A DNA stretch of 64,000 nt. Origin: Saccopteryx bilineata. Its lineage: Eukaryota > Chordata > Mammalia > Chiroptera > Emballonuridae. Where the stretch lies: assembly GCF_036850765.1 (NCBI RefSeq), contig NC_089491.1, forward strand, positions 85,964,740 to 86,028,739. Direction: 5' to 3'. A model generated the notes under the pieces. It ran no database searches, was not told the origin of the DNA, and was given only the letters and a program-made list of their open reading frames with translations. Of this stretch, positions 35,895 to 46,101 are shown piece by piece. The stretch's first letter is position 1. Every line of letters starts with the position of its first letter. The translations under genes were made by a program, and so were the position numbers.

Positions 35895-36140
35895 TTAGAT
35901 TCCACATGTTGTAAGTGAGATCATATGGCATTTGTCTTTCTCTGCCTGTCTTATTTTGCTTAGCATAATAACCTCCAGGTCCATCCATGCCATTACAAAA
36001 GGTAAGATTTCCTTCTTTATCATAGCCTTATAGTATTCCACTGTGTATATGTACCAAAGCTTTTTTATCCATTTGTCCACTGTTGCACACTTGGATTGTT
36101 CCCAGATCTTGGCTATTGTAAACAATGTTTCAATAAACAT
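35895..36140 (-). pseudogene. L1 ORF2 C-terminal fragment
   Basis: 81 codons with the L1 ORF2p C-terminal pattern: 'IAKIWEQSK', 'DKWIKKLWYIYTVEYYKA', 'WMDLEVIMLSKIRQAEKDK'. This is the cysteine/histidine-poor tail beyond the reverse transcriptase; the ORF2 frame is broken upstream. Confidence 0.85.
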
Positions 36141-36951
36141 GGGGGTGCATATCTTCTTTTGAATTATTGTTTTGGGATTTTAAGGATATATTTCTAAAAA
36201 TGGTATAGCTGGGTCAAAAGGCAGTTCCATTCTTAATTTTTTGAGGAAATGCAATACTGTCTTCCACAGTGGCTACAAAAGTCTGAATTCCTACCAGTAA
36301 TGCGGGAGGGTTCCCTTTTCTCCACACCCTCGCCAAAATTTACTGTTTGTTGATTTGTTAAAAACAGCCACTGTAACAGGAGTGAGATGGTATCTCACTG
36401 TGGTTTTAATTTGCATTTCTCTGATGATTAGTGACATTGAACATTTTTTTATATGCCTATTGGCCATTTGTATGTCCTCTTTGGAGAAGTGTCTATTCAG
36501 TTTCTTTGCCCATTTTTTAAATTGGATTGTTTACATTTCTGGTGTTGAGTTTTAGAAGTTTTTCATAAATTTTCGTTATTAACCCCTCATCAGATATATC
36601 AGTGAATATGTTCTCCCATTGAGAGGGTTGTCTTTTTATTTTGTTAATTAGGTCTTTTGCTGTGCAAAAGTTTTAAAATTTGATATTTGCCCACAGAGAT
36701 ATTTCAGCAGAAATATTGCTAAAAGAAATATCTGAGAGTCTGCTGAGTCTATTGCCTATATTTCTTCCAAGATTTTTATGGTTTTGAAACTTACATTTAA
36801 GTCTTTTATCCATTTTGAATTTCTTTTTGTGAATGGTATAAATTGGTAGTCTAGTTTCATTTTTTGCATGTACCTGTCCAATTTTTTCAACACCATTTAT
36901 TAAAGAGACTGTCTTTACTTCATTGTATACTCTTACCTTCTTTGTCAAATA

Positions 36952-37027
36952 CACTGATCACAAAGATTAGAAAATATTTATAGCTTCATATTCATTTTGA
37001 AATATCCCCTAATTTTTGTGAGCAGTC
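36952..37027. mobile_element. Palindromic mariner-type MITE, short (76 bp) form
   Basis: Inverted ends cactgatcacaaagatta and taatttttgtgagcagtc, flanked by TA on both sides (36,950-36,951 and 37,028-37,029). It interrupts L1 ORF2. Only the two ends remain, so it is an internally deleted relative of the ~240-bp copies at 37,748 and 59,771. Confidence 0.8.
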
Positions 37028-37280
37028 TATTAATTAACCATAATGGTGTGGGTTTATTTCTGGGTTCTCTGTTCTGTTCCATTGTTCTGTATGCCTATTC
37101 TTATGCCAGATTCAAACAGTTTTGATTACCATGGACTTGTAATATAACTTGATATGACTAAGTGTGATATTTCCCATTTTGTTCTTTATTTTCAAAATTG
37201 TTAAGGCTATTCAGGTTCTTTTATGGTTCCAAATAATTTTTTGGAATATTTTTTCTAGATTTGTGAAGTATGCCATTTGT

Positions 37281-37617
37281 TTTTTGTTTTGTTTTGTTTT
37301 TTACAGGGACAGAGAGAGAGTCAAATAGGGACAGACAGGAACAGAGAGAGATGAGAAGCATCAATCATCAGTTTTTTGTTGCGACACCTTAGTTGTTCAT
37401 TGATTGCTTTCTCATATGTGCCTTGACCACGGGCCTTCAGCAGACTGATTAACCCCTTGCTTGAGCCAGCGATCTTGGGTCTAAGCTGGTGAGCTTTTTT
37501 TCTTTTTTTGCTCAAGCCAGATAAGCCTGTGCTCAAGCTGGCGACCTCGGGGTCTTGAACCTGGGTCCTTCCCCATGCCAGTCTGATGCTCTATCCACTG
37601 CGCCACCACCTGATCAG
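37281..37617 (-). mobile_element. tRNA-derived SINE (type B) in L1 ORF2
   Basis: T-rich (gtttt)n tail, gacagagagagag, middle repeats and minus-strand head (ctgatcaggtggtggcgcag). Target duplication ccatttgt around the insert, within L1 ORF2. Confidence 0.9.
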
Positions 37618-37706
37618 ACCCATTTGTATTTTAATAGGAATTGTAGTGAATCTATAAATTGCTTTAGGTAATATGGACATTTTACCTCTTCCTCGATCTC
37701 TTTAAT

Positions 37707-38073
37707 TTTTTTTTTAAATTTATTGACTTAAGAGAGAGAGGAACATACATTGGTCACAAAAATTAGGGGATTAGGGAATGTGCAGATACTCCAGTACTTT
37801 CAACCTTTTGTATAGTGTATTTTCACCAATTAAATAAAAGTTGGTTTTGCATCTAATTTGCATACTCAGACAACTTTCTTTGACTTATTTGCTTTTCTGA
37901 TGTTCTTATTTAATAAAAAAATCAAATGCTTTTTCTTATCACTTCATATTCATTTTGAAATATCTTCTAATTTTGGTGAGCAGTATAAATCTGTGCCTGT
38001 CTGTACCCTGATTGGGGATCAAACTGGCAATCTCTGTGCTTCTGGAAGGTGCTTTAACCAATTCGACCGGATC
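37707..38073 (-). mobile_element. Older SINE fragment in L1, split by a MITE
   Basis: T-rich tail plus 'agagagagagg' at 37,707-37,741 and a minus-strand tRNA-like head (tgatccggtcgaattgg with 'agtttgatcccc') at 37,986-38,073. The SINE is broken by the MITE at 37,748-37,985. Confidence 0.7.
37748..37985. mobile_element. Palindromic mariner-type MITE, ~238 bp
   Basis: Starts cattggtcacaaaaatta and ends ttttggtgagcagta, with TA flanks. The interior ('gtgcagatactccagtac', 'aaaagttggttttgcatc') matches the copy at 59,771-60,013 in reverse complement. No transposase. It sits in a SINE that sits in the L1. Confidence 0.85.
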
Positions 38074-38339
38074 AATTTCTTTTTTCAATGTCTTATAATT
38101 TTCCAAGAACAGACCTTTTATCTCATTGATTAAATTTATTCCTAGGTACTTTATTTATTTTTGTTGTTGTTGTTGCAATAGTAAAGGGAATTATTTCCTT
38201 AATTTCTCTTTCTGACACTTTATTGTTAGTATATAAAAATGAGGCTTATTTCTGAATATCAATTTTATATCCTGCCACCTTGCCAAATTCATCTATCAGG
38301 TCTAGTAGTTTCTGGCTGAAACTTTAGGGTTTTCTATGT

Positions 38340-38372
38340 ACAGTATCATGTCATCACCAAATAATGACAGTT
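38340..38372 (-). other. L1 reverse transcriptase active-site relic (FGDD)
   Basis: On the minus strand this reads [11 protein letters not shown], the L1 reverse transcriptase catalytic box. L1 normally has FADD at this position, so one alanine-to-glycine change has occurred; the two aspartates are still encoded at about 38,350-38,355. The surrounding frame is degraded. Confidence 0.8.
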
Positions 38373-39257
38373 TTACCTCTTTTCCAGTTTGGATGCCTTT
38401 CATTTCTTCTTGTCTTATTGCTATGTCTAGGATTTCCAGAACTATGTTAAATAAGAGTGGTGAAACAGGATGCCTCTGTCTTGTTTCTGATCTTAAGGGG
38501 ATTGTTTTAATATTTGCTCATTGAGTATGATGTTGCTTTTTTGTTTCTTATACATGGCCTTTATTATGTTGAGGTATGGTCCCTGTATTCAATCTTTGAT
38601 GAGAGTTTTGAACATAAATGAGTGATGCATTTTATCAAATGCTTTTTCCAAATCTATTGATATGATCATGTGTGATTTTTATCCTTTATTTTGTTTATGT
38701 GATGAATCATGTTTATTGATTTGTAATATTATACCAGCCTTGCTTCCTTAGAATAAGTTCCACTTGATCATGATATATGATCTTTTTAATGTATTACAGA
38801 TCTGGTTTGCTAATATTTTGTTGAAAATTTTAACATCTATGTGCATCAGGAATATTGGCCTATAGTTTTCTCTTTTTGTAATGTCTACCTGTAATTAGGA
38901 TAATGCTTGTCTTGTAAAATGAGCTTGGAAGTCTTTCCTCCTCTTGAAATTTTTAGAGTAGCTTCAGAAGTAAAGATATTAGTTCTTCTTTGAATGTTTG
39001 GTAAAATTCATCTGTGGAGACTTTTAGTTCAGGACTTTTGTTTCCTCGGAGTTTTTGATACCTGTTTCAATTTCATTGGTTGTAATTAGTCATTTGAGGT
39101 TTTCTGATTCTTCCAGATTCAGTTTTTGAAGATTGCATGTTTCTAGTAATTTATCCATTTGGCCTAGATTGTCTAATTTTTTGGCATATAGATTTTCATA
39201 ATATATTCTTACAACACTTTTTATTACTGTAATGTCAGTTGTTCCTCTTTAATTTCT

Positions 39258-39452
39258 TTTTTTTTTTTTAATTTTATTTATTCATTTTATAGAGGAGAGA
39301 GGGAGAGAGAGAGAGGAGAGAGAGGCAGGGGGGAGGAGCTGGAAGCATCAACTCCCATATGTGCCTTGACCAGGCAAGCCCAGGGTTTCGAACCGGCAAC
39401 CTCAGCATTTCCAGGTTGATACTTTATCCACTGCGCCACCACAGGTCAGGCT
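39258..39452 (-). mobile_element. Short tRNA-derived SINE (type C) in L1 ORF2
   Basis: Poly(T), 'tttattcattttatagagg', (GA)n, 'caactcccatatgtgcc' and minus-strand head cctgacctgtggtggcgc. Perfect 17-bp target duplication gttcctctttaatttct at 39,241-39,257 and 39,453-39,469. Confidence 0.95.
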
Positions 39453-39836
39453 GTTCCTCTTTAATTTCTAATTTTATTTATTTGGGTCCTCTTTCTTTTT
39501 TTTTCTTGATGAGTCTGATTAAAATTTTGTCGATCTTATTTACCTTTTCAGAGAACCAGCTCTTGGTCTTGTTGATCTTTTGCATTTTTTTAAACCTCTA
39601 TGTTATTTGTTTCTACAGGATCTTTATCATTTCTTTCTTCTACATCCTTTGGGCTTTATTTATTGTTCTTTTTCCAGTTCTTTTAGGTGCAGTGTTAGAT
39701 TGTTTATTTGAACTTTTTCTTGCATCTCAAGGTATGGCTGTAATGCTCTGAACTTTCCTTTCAAGACTGCTCTTGCTGTGTGCCATAGATTTTGGGTTGT
39801 TGTATGTTCATTTTCAATTGTTTCAAGGAAATTTTT

Positions 39837-40209
39837 TTTTTTTTTTTTGTATTTTTCTGAAGCTGGAAATGGGGAGAGACAGTCAAACAGACTCCCGCAT
39901 GCGCCCGACCGGGATCCACCCAGCACGCCCACCAGGGAGTGATGCTCTGCCCCTCCGGGCGTCGCTCTGTCGTGACCAGAGCCACTCTAGCGCCTGGGGC
40001 AGAGGCCAAGGAGTCATCCCCAGTGCCTGGGCCATCTTTGCTCCGATGGAGCCTCGCTGCGGGAGGGGAAGAGAGAGACAGAGAGGAAGGAGAGGGGGAA
40101 GGGTGAAGAAGCAGATAGGTGCCTCTCCTGTGTGCCCTGGCTGGGAATCGAACCCGGGATTTCTGCACGCCAGGCCGATGCTCTACCACTAAGCCAACTG
40201 GCCAGGGCC
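39837..40209 (-). mobile_element. tRNA-derived SINE (type A) in L1 ORF2
   Basis: Full-length minus-strand copy with 'gggttcgattcccagcc' B box. Target duplication tcaaggaaattttt at 39,823-39,836 and 40,210-40,223. It splits the L1 endonuclease region from the following part of ORF2. Confidence 0.95.
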
Positions 40210-40211
40210 TC

Positions 40212-40538
40212 AAGGAAATTTTTGATGTCTTCCTTGATCTTATTGTTAATCCATTTGTTATTTAATAATGTGCTATTTAGCTTCCTAGTGTTTGAATGTT
40301 TTTCAGTGTTTCTGTTGTCGATAATTTCTAGTTTCATGATATTGTGGTCAGAGAAAATGCTTGATGTGATTTCAATGTTCTTTAATTTATTAAGACTTAT
40401 TTTGTGTTCTAACACATGGTCTATCCTAGAAAATGTACCATGAGCACTTAAAAAGAATGTATATTTTCCTACTTTGGAGTGAAATGTTCTGAAGATATCA
40501 ATTAAATCCAGTTGATCTAGTGTCTCATTTAAAGCCAC
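40212..40538 (-). pseudogene. L1 ORF2 endonuclease-domain fragment
   Basis: Open stretch with the C-terminal half of the L1 AP-endonuclease-like domain: 'LIDIFRTFHSK', 'YTFFLSAHGTFSRIDHVL' and the catalytic 'SIFSDHN' with its histidine. It continues on the other side of the SINE as 'NLWHTARAVLKGKFRALQ' and 'QINNLTLHLKELEKEQ' (39,836-39,660). The reading frame is lost further upstream and downstream. Confidence 0.88.
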
Positions 40539-40966
40539 TGTTTCTTTCTTGATTTTCTGTTAGGATAATCTATCCTTTGATGTTAGTGAGGTGTTAAAAT
40601 CTCTTGTTATTATTGTATTACTGTCAACCTCACCCATTATGTTCAGTCAAAATTTGTTTTATTTATTTAGGTTCTCCTATATTGGATACATAAATATTTA
40701 CAATGGTTATATCCTCTTCTTGGATTGTTCCCTTTATTATGTACTAATGTTCTTTGTCCCTTACTATTGCCTTTGTTTTACAGGCTGTTTTGTCAGATAT
40801 AAGAATTACTACCCCAGCTTTTTATTTTTCCTTTTTTATTTATATAAAATATTTTTTCTATTGTTTCATTTTCAATCTATGTGTATCTTTTGTTTCTAGG
40901 TGGGTCTCTTGTAGACAACATATATATAAGTCTTGTTTTCATTCCATGAAGCTACCCTATGTCTTT

Positions 40967-41308
40967 GTGGGGTTTTTTGTTTGTTTGGTTGGTTTTAGAG
41001 CGAGAGAGAGAGAGGGATAGACAGGGACAGACAGACAGGAACAGAGAGATGAGAAGCATCAATCATTAGTTTTTTGTTGCGCGTTGCAACACCTTAGTTG
41101 TTCATTGATTGCTTTCTAATGTGCCTTGACCGCAGGCCTTCAGCAGACTGAGTAACCCCTTGCTTGAGCCAGTGACCTTGGGCTCAAGCTGGTGAGCTTT
41201 TGCTCAAACCAGATGAGCCCGTGCTAAAGCTGGCAACCTCGGGGTCTTGAACCTGGGTCTTCTGCATCCTAGTCCAACACTCTATCCACTGCGCCACCGC
41301 CTGGTCAG
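40967..41308 (-). mobile_element. tRNA-derived SINE (type B) in L1, first of a tandem pair
   Basis: Minus-strand type B copy with a gtttggttgg-type tail and gcgagagagagag tract. Target duplication gctaccctatgtcttt at 40,951-40,966, repeated (one mismatch) at 41,309-41,324. Confidence 0.93.
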
Positions 41309-41324
41309 GCTACCCTATATCTTT

Positions 41325-41717
41325 TTTTTTTTTTTTTTGTATTTTTCTGAAGCTGGAAATGGGGAGAGACAGTCAGACAGACTCCCGCATGCGCCAAACC
41401 AGGATCCACCCGGCACGCCCACCAGGGGTGACGCTCTGCCCACCAGGGGGCGATGCTCTGCCCCTCCAGGGCGTCGCTCTGTCGTGACCAGAGCCACTCT
41501 AGTGCCTGGGGCAGAGGCCAAGGAGCCATCCCCAGCGCCCGGGCCATCTTTGCTCCAATGGAGCCTTGGCTGCGGGAGGGGAAGAGAGAGACAGAGAGGA
41601 AGAAGAGGGGGGTGGAGAAGCAAATGGGCGCTTCTCCTATGTGCCCTGGCCGGGAATCGAACCCGGGTCCCCCGCACGCCAGGCTGATGCTCTACCCCTG
41701 AGCCAACCGGCCAGGGC
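41325..41717 (-). mobile_element. tRNA-derived SINE (type A) in L1, second of a tandem pair
   Basis: Nearly intact type A copy. Its right flank (41,718-41,733, ctaccctatgtctttt) is the same sequence as the flank shared with the preceding SINE, so both used one target site. The overlapping 80-146 codon frames here are SINE artefacts. Confidence 0.95.
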
Positions 41718-41783
41718 CTACCCTATGTCTTTTACTGGAGTATTTAATCCATTTAAATTTAAGGTTATTATTGATATGTACTT

Positions 41784-42184
41784 TTTGTGTGTGTGTGTGT
41801 GTGTATTTTTCTGAAGCTGGAAACGGGGAGAGACAGTCAGACAGACTCCCACATGCGCCCGACCGGGATCCACCCGGCACGCCCACCAGGGGCAACGCTC
41901 TGCCCACCAGGGGGCGATGCTCTGCCCCTCCAGGGCGTCGCTCTGTCATGACCAGAGTCACTCTAGTGCCTGGGGCAGAGGCCAAGGAGCCATCCCCAGC
42001 ACCCGGGTCATCTTTGCTCCAATGGAGCCTTGCTGCGGGAGGGGAAGAAAGAGACAGAGAGGAAGGAGAGGGGGAGGGGTGAAGAAACAGATGGGCACTT
42101 CTCCTGTGTGCCCTGGCCGGGAATTGAACCCGGGACTTCTGCACACCAGGCCGACGCTCTACCATTGAGCCAACCAGCCAGGGC
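41784..42184 (-). mobile_element. tRNA-derived SINE (type A) in L1, tail replaced by (GT)n
   Basis: Full-length minus-strand copy; the tail reads as a (GT)n run at 41,786-41,804 in place of plain poly(T). Perfect 11-bp target duplication gatatgtactt at 41,773-41,783 and 42,185-42,195. Confidence 0.95.
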
Positions 42185-43002
42185 GATATGTACTTATTTA
42201 TTGCCATTTTATTCTTTAAACTTATAAACCTCTTTCTCTCGAATTCTTTATTTATTTTTTCTTTTCTTATAGCAGGCCTTTTAACATTTCTTGCAAAACT
42301 GGTTTGGTGTTAATGAACTATTTGAGCCTTCCTTATTTTTGTATTGGAAATTCTTTATTCCTCTTTCAGTTTAAAATGACAGCCTTGCTGAATAGAGTAG
42401 TCTTGGTTGTAGGTTCTTGTTTTTAAACATTTTGAATATTTCTTGCCAATCCCTTCTAACCTGAAGTGTTTCTGTTCAGAAATCCTATACAGTGTACCTT
42501 GAGATATGAATTTAACTTGTTCTGTAACCAAACTCATAGGTCAGTCAACTCATATATCAAATTTCTTCCATTTAAAGTAACTGGAAGAGATTTAATTCGT
42601 TCCAGCCCTGTGAAACACCCCCAAACCATCCTAAATTATGAAAAAAGACATGTTTTTAATTAAGAAACATACATGTAAACTTTACCAATGCATAAAAAAT
42701 ATATGAAATAAAAGAAAAATTGTTATTTAGTACTGTATTCTTTCCTTGGAGACAGACAAGTGTGGCTACTGGAGGTGAATGGCAGAGGGGGAGGGAGGGA
42801 GGAAGGGATGCAGGCACTGTAGACACGTAAACTGAAACTGCACTTTCTTAACTCTAAATGTAAACCAAAACTGCATTTTCTTTACTTTAAACAAAACTAA
42901 AACTGCACTTTCTTTACTTAAAATAAAACCACAAAAATTTAATTGTAAAAAAATTCACTTTCTTAACTTTAAACTTAACCTAAGCTTAACATTACGTATT
43001 TT

Positions 43003-45143
43003 TCATTTAATCATCACCTGTTTTTGCCTTTTTGGCTGCACTTTTGGCACTTTCACTTGCAGAACTTTTGAATAAAAATCCAAAGAGGTTTGCTTTTGCC
43101 TGTCTTCTAAAATGTTATGGAAATGTGACAAACGAGTGTCATTAAAAAGTGCTGAAGCACGATCAGTTGAATCTTTTTCTGGGTGTTTCTTTTCAATGAA
43201 ACTTGAAAGCTTCTCCCACATTGCCAGCATGTCTTTAATTTCACTTGTAGAAATCAATTCCTCTGAGTCTATCTCCTCCTCACTACTAATCTCTTTCAGA
43301 AGCTCTGTATGTTGCGTCATCTCCTTCAACTCCTCCATTGAGAGTTCCTCCTCATGTTCCTTGATGAGCTCATTTATGTCACCCTCATCGATCTCCAGAC
43401 CCATCAACTCTTCAACTTTGTGAGGGACACAATCTCCTCCAACACTTCTACCTCAGTCTCGGTCTCTGGTTCGAATCCTTCGAAGTCCCTATCTGCAACA
43501 ACATCAGGCCATAACTTTTTCCATGCTGAGTACAAGTTTCTTCTTGTAACCTCTTGCTATGCCAAATCAATAATGCGTAAACATATCACAATGTTGTAGT
43601 GATCTTTCCAAAACTCATGAAGGGTTAGAACTGTATTCTCAGTCAACTCAAAGCAGCGGCAGAACAAGTGCTTTGTGTAAAGCTTTTTAAAGTTGGAAAT
43701 GACCTGCTGATCCATAGGTTGAAAGATTGAAGTCATGTAGGGTGGGAGGTAGAGGACTTCTACGAACTAGAACTCATCAAGAATGTCATCTTCAAGACCA
43801 GGTGGATGGACTGGAGCATTATCAAGGATTAGTAATGCTTTCATCGGGAGTTTATTTTCTTGAAGATATTTTTTCTCTGCAGGACCAAAGACGAGATTTA
43901 TACATATTCAATAAAAAACTGCCACATAAACCATGCCCTAGCATTGGTGTGCCATATAAACTACAGTTTTTTTTTTTGTTTTTCTTAAGAATCTTGTGAG
44001 TCTTAAGTTCTTGAAGATTTTCTGAATGATACACTAGCAGTGGCCTTATTTTACAGTCACCACTAGCATTTGCACACAATGCAAGGGTCAGACAGTCCTT
44101 CATGGGTTTATGGCCTGGCAGCTTCTTCTCCTCTGCAGTGATGAAAGTCTTCCGGGGCATTTTTCTCCAAAACAATCCTGTTTGGTCACAGTTGAACACT
44201 TGTTGGGGGATGTATCCTTCCTTTGCAATAAGCACAGCAAAACGTGCAATGTACTCCTCAGCTGCCTGAACGTCAGCACTCGCAGCTTCACCATGCCTCA
44301 CCAAGTGGATGCCAGATCTCTTCTTGAAATTTTCAAACCAACTGTGACTTGCCTTAATGGTATCTTCTGCTGCCTCTTTTAAGGTTGATGGTTCTTTCTT
44401 CTTCAAGTCGCTGTAAATAATATGTGCCTTTTCTCATATTACAGTCTCTGTCACTGAATCTCCTGCCAGCTCTTTTTCTTTCACCCACAACAGCAGAAGC
44501 TTCTCCATTTTTTCATGGAAATTTGTCCTTAATTGGGACAGAATTTTAGTTCCTTTCGCTGGACTAGTACTTTTTAAAATTTTTTTAAATTTTTCTGAAG
44601 TTGGAAACAGGGAGACAGACAGACTTCTGCATGCGCCCGACTGGGACCCACCTGGCATGCCCACCAAGGGGCGATGCTCTTCCCCTCTGGGGCGTCGTTC
44701 TGCTGCAACCAGAGCCGTTCTAGCGCCTGAGGCAGAGGCCACAGAGCCATCCTAAGCACCCGGGCCAACTTTGCTCCAATGGAGCCTTAGCTGCGGGAGA
44801 GGAAGAGAGAAACAGAGAGGAAGGAGAGGGGAGGAGTGGAGAAGCAGATGGGCACTTCTTCTGTGTGCTCTGGCAAGGAATTGAACCCGGGACTCCCGCA
44901 CGCCAGGCCGACGCTCTACCCTGAGCCAACTGGCCAGGGCCTGGACTAGTACTTTTGATGGCATCCTTTTGTTTAAAGATGGTACAAATTATAGATGTAT
45001 TGTGGTTGTACAGCCTTGCCAGTTCAATCACTCGTATACCATGCTCATGTTTTTCTGTTATTTCTTGCTTTACTTCTATCAATATAATTTTCTTCTTCTT
45101 GTCACCACTGTCCTTTACACTCACTTTCTTTGGCCCCATAATA
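43003..45143 (-). pseudogene. Tigger transposase, broken
   Basis: Cut-and-paste transposase of the pogo/Tigger group (DNA-binding CENP-B-like N-terminus, then a DDD catalytic core). Visible parts, in order on the minus strand: N-terminus MGPKKVSVKDSGDKKKKII with a helix-turn-helix-like 'IRVIELARLYNHNTSIICTI' (from about 45,139); SINE break; 'HSWFENFKKRSGIHLVRHGE'; the first Asp in 'VFNCDQTGLFWRKMP' (about 44,186); the second in 'LDNAPVHPPG' (about 43,820); the third in 'FQPMDQ' (about 43,709); and an acidic tail ending near 43,003. At least two in-frame stops (after 'LEDDILDEF' and after 'IIDLA'), frame changes and the SINE make it non-functional. Confidence 0.9.
44585..44940 (-). mobile_element. 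tRNA-derived SINE (type A) in the Tigger transposase
   Basis: Complete minus-strand copy, with poly(T)-like tail on the left and head at 44,940. Perfect 16-bp target duplication ctggactagtactttt at 44,569-44,584 and 44,941-44,956. It disrupts the transposase between the DNA-binding and catalytic parts, so it postdates Tigger insertion. Confidence 0.95.
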
Positions 45144-45771
45144 GCACACAAAAAAGTTAGTAAAAAATGCAAAAATGATGCAAGAACGAGTGCAGCACAT
45201 GAGATTCAACTTAGTTCTTCAGGTAACACATGAGAAAGAACAAGATGCTGGTGTTGTGCTGCTGATACTGGACCCGTGCGCCAACGTGCCAACTAGCGGA
45301 AGCTTCCTGAATCACCACTTAAATCTTGGAATTTTGTTTGGATCTCTAACAAAAATACAGACCGAGTCGCAGCTTGTATCTTAAAAATTTCTTATGTTGG
45401 TCTGTCTGCTCATATCTCAAGGTACCACTCTATCAGCCTTATGGGTACTTCTTTATAAGTAATTAATACCTTTTTCCTACGATTTTTTTTCAGTGTAATT
45501 TCTTTTCTCTTAACTTTGGCATTTTAATTTTGATATGTCTTTGTGTAGGCCTCCTTGGGTACCTCTTTAATGGGAATTTCTATGCTTCTTCAACTTGTGT
45601 GATTTTTTTGCATTACCAATTTTGCGAAGTTTTCAACTATGATTTCTACAAATAAGTTCTATATGCCTTGTTATTTCTTTTCTCCTTCAAGATCCCATAT
45701 GATACAAATGCTGTTTTTATTCATGTTGTCACAGAGGTCTCTGAGTTTCCTCAGTATTTCTGAGCCTCTTT

Positions 45772-46101
45772 TTATTTTCTCTGCTCTACTTCTGTGCTTA
45801 TGTTTATCTTGTCCTCAAAATTGCTAATTTGATCCTCTACTTCATCAAGCTTGCTGTTGATCCTTTCTAGTACAGTCTTCATTTCAGATATTATATTTAC
45901 CATTTCTGACTGGTTCTTTTTTATGATTTTAATATCCTTTTTAATGCTTACTAAATTCTCACTCTGATCATACATTCTTACTCTAAGATACTTGAGCATC
46001 TTATTAACCATTATTTTAAACTCTATGTCTGGTAGTTTGGTTACTTCCATTTCATTTTGTTCTTTTCCTTGGGATTGCTCGTGTTGATTCACTTGGGTCA
46101 T
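45772..46101 (-). pseudogene. L1 ORF1 N-terminal fragment
   Basis: 109 open codons: 'NEMEVTKLPDIEFKIMVNKML' followed by a coiled-coil-like 'INSKLDEVEDQISNFEDKI', matching the N-terminal and coiled-coil parts of L1 ORF1p, the RNA-binding chaperone of L1 particles. A stop ends it at 45,772 and the Tigger element begins at 45,430, so the RNA-binding domain is not intact. Confidence 0.88.

Larger units (their letters stand above)
42490..45430 (-). mobile_element. Tigger (pogo-like) DNA transposon inserted in L1
   Basis: Terminal inverted repeats cagtgtaccttgagatatga at 42,490 and, on the other strand, gagtggtaccttgagatatg ending at 45,430; a TA duplication flanks both ends (42,488-42,489 and 45,431-45,432). 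Removing the SINE leaves about 2.57 kb, the usual size for an autonomous Tigger. It encodes a decayed transposase on the minus strand (next entries). The flanking L1 sequence (ORF1 side and ORF2 side) resumes outside. Confidence 0.95.

Noticed and set aside
43112..43423. Ser-rich plus-strand frame of 103 codons
   Set aside because: Antisense shadow of the acidic C-terminus of the Tigger transposase.
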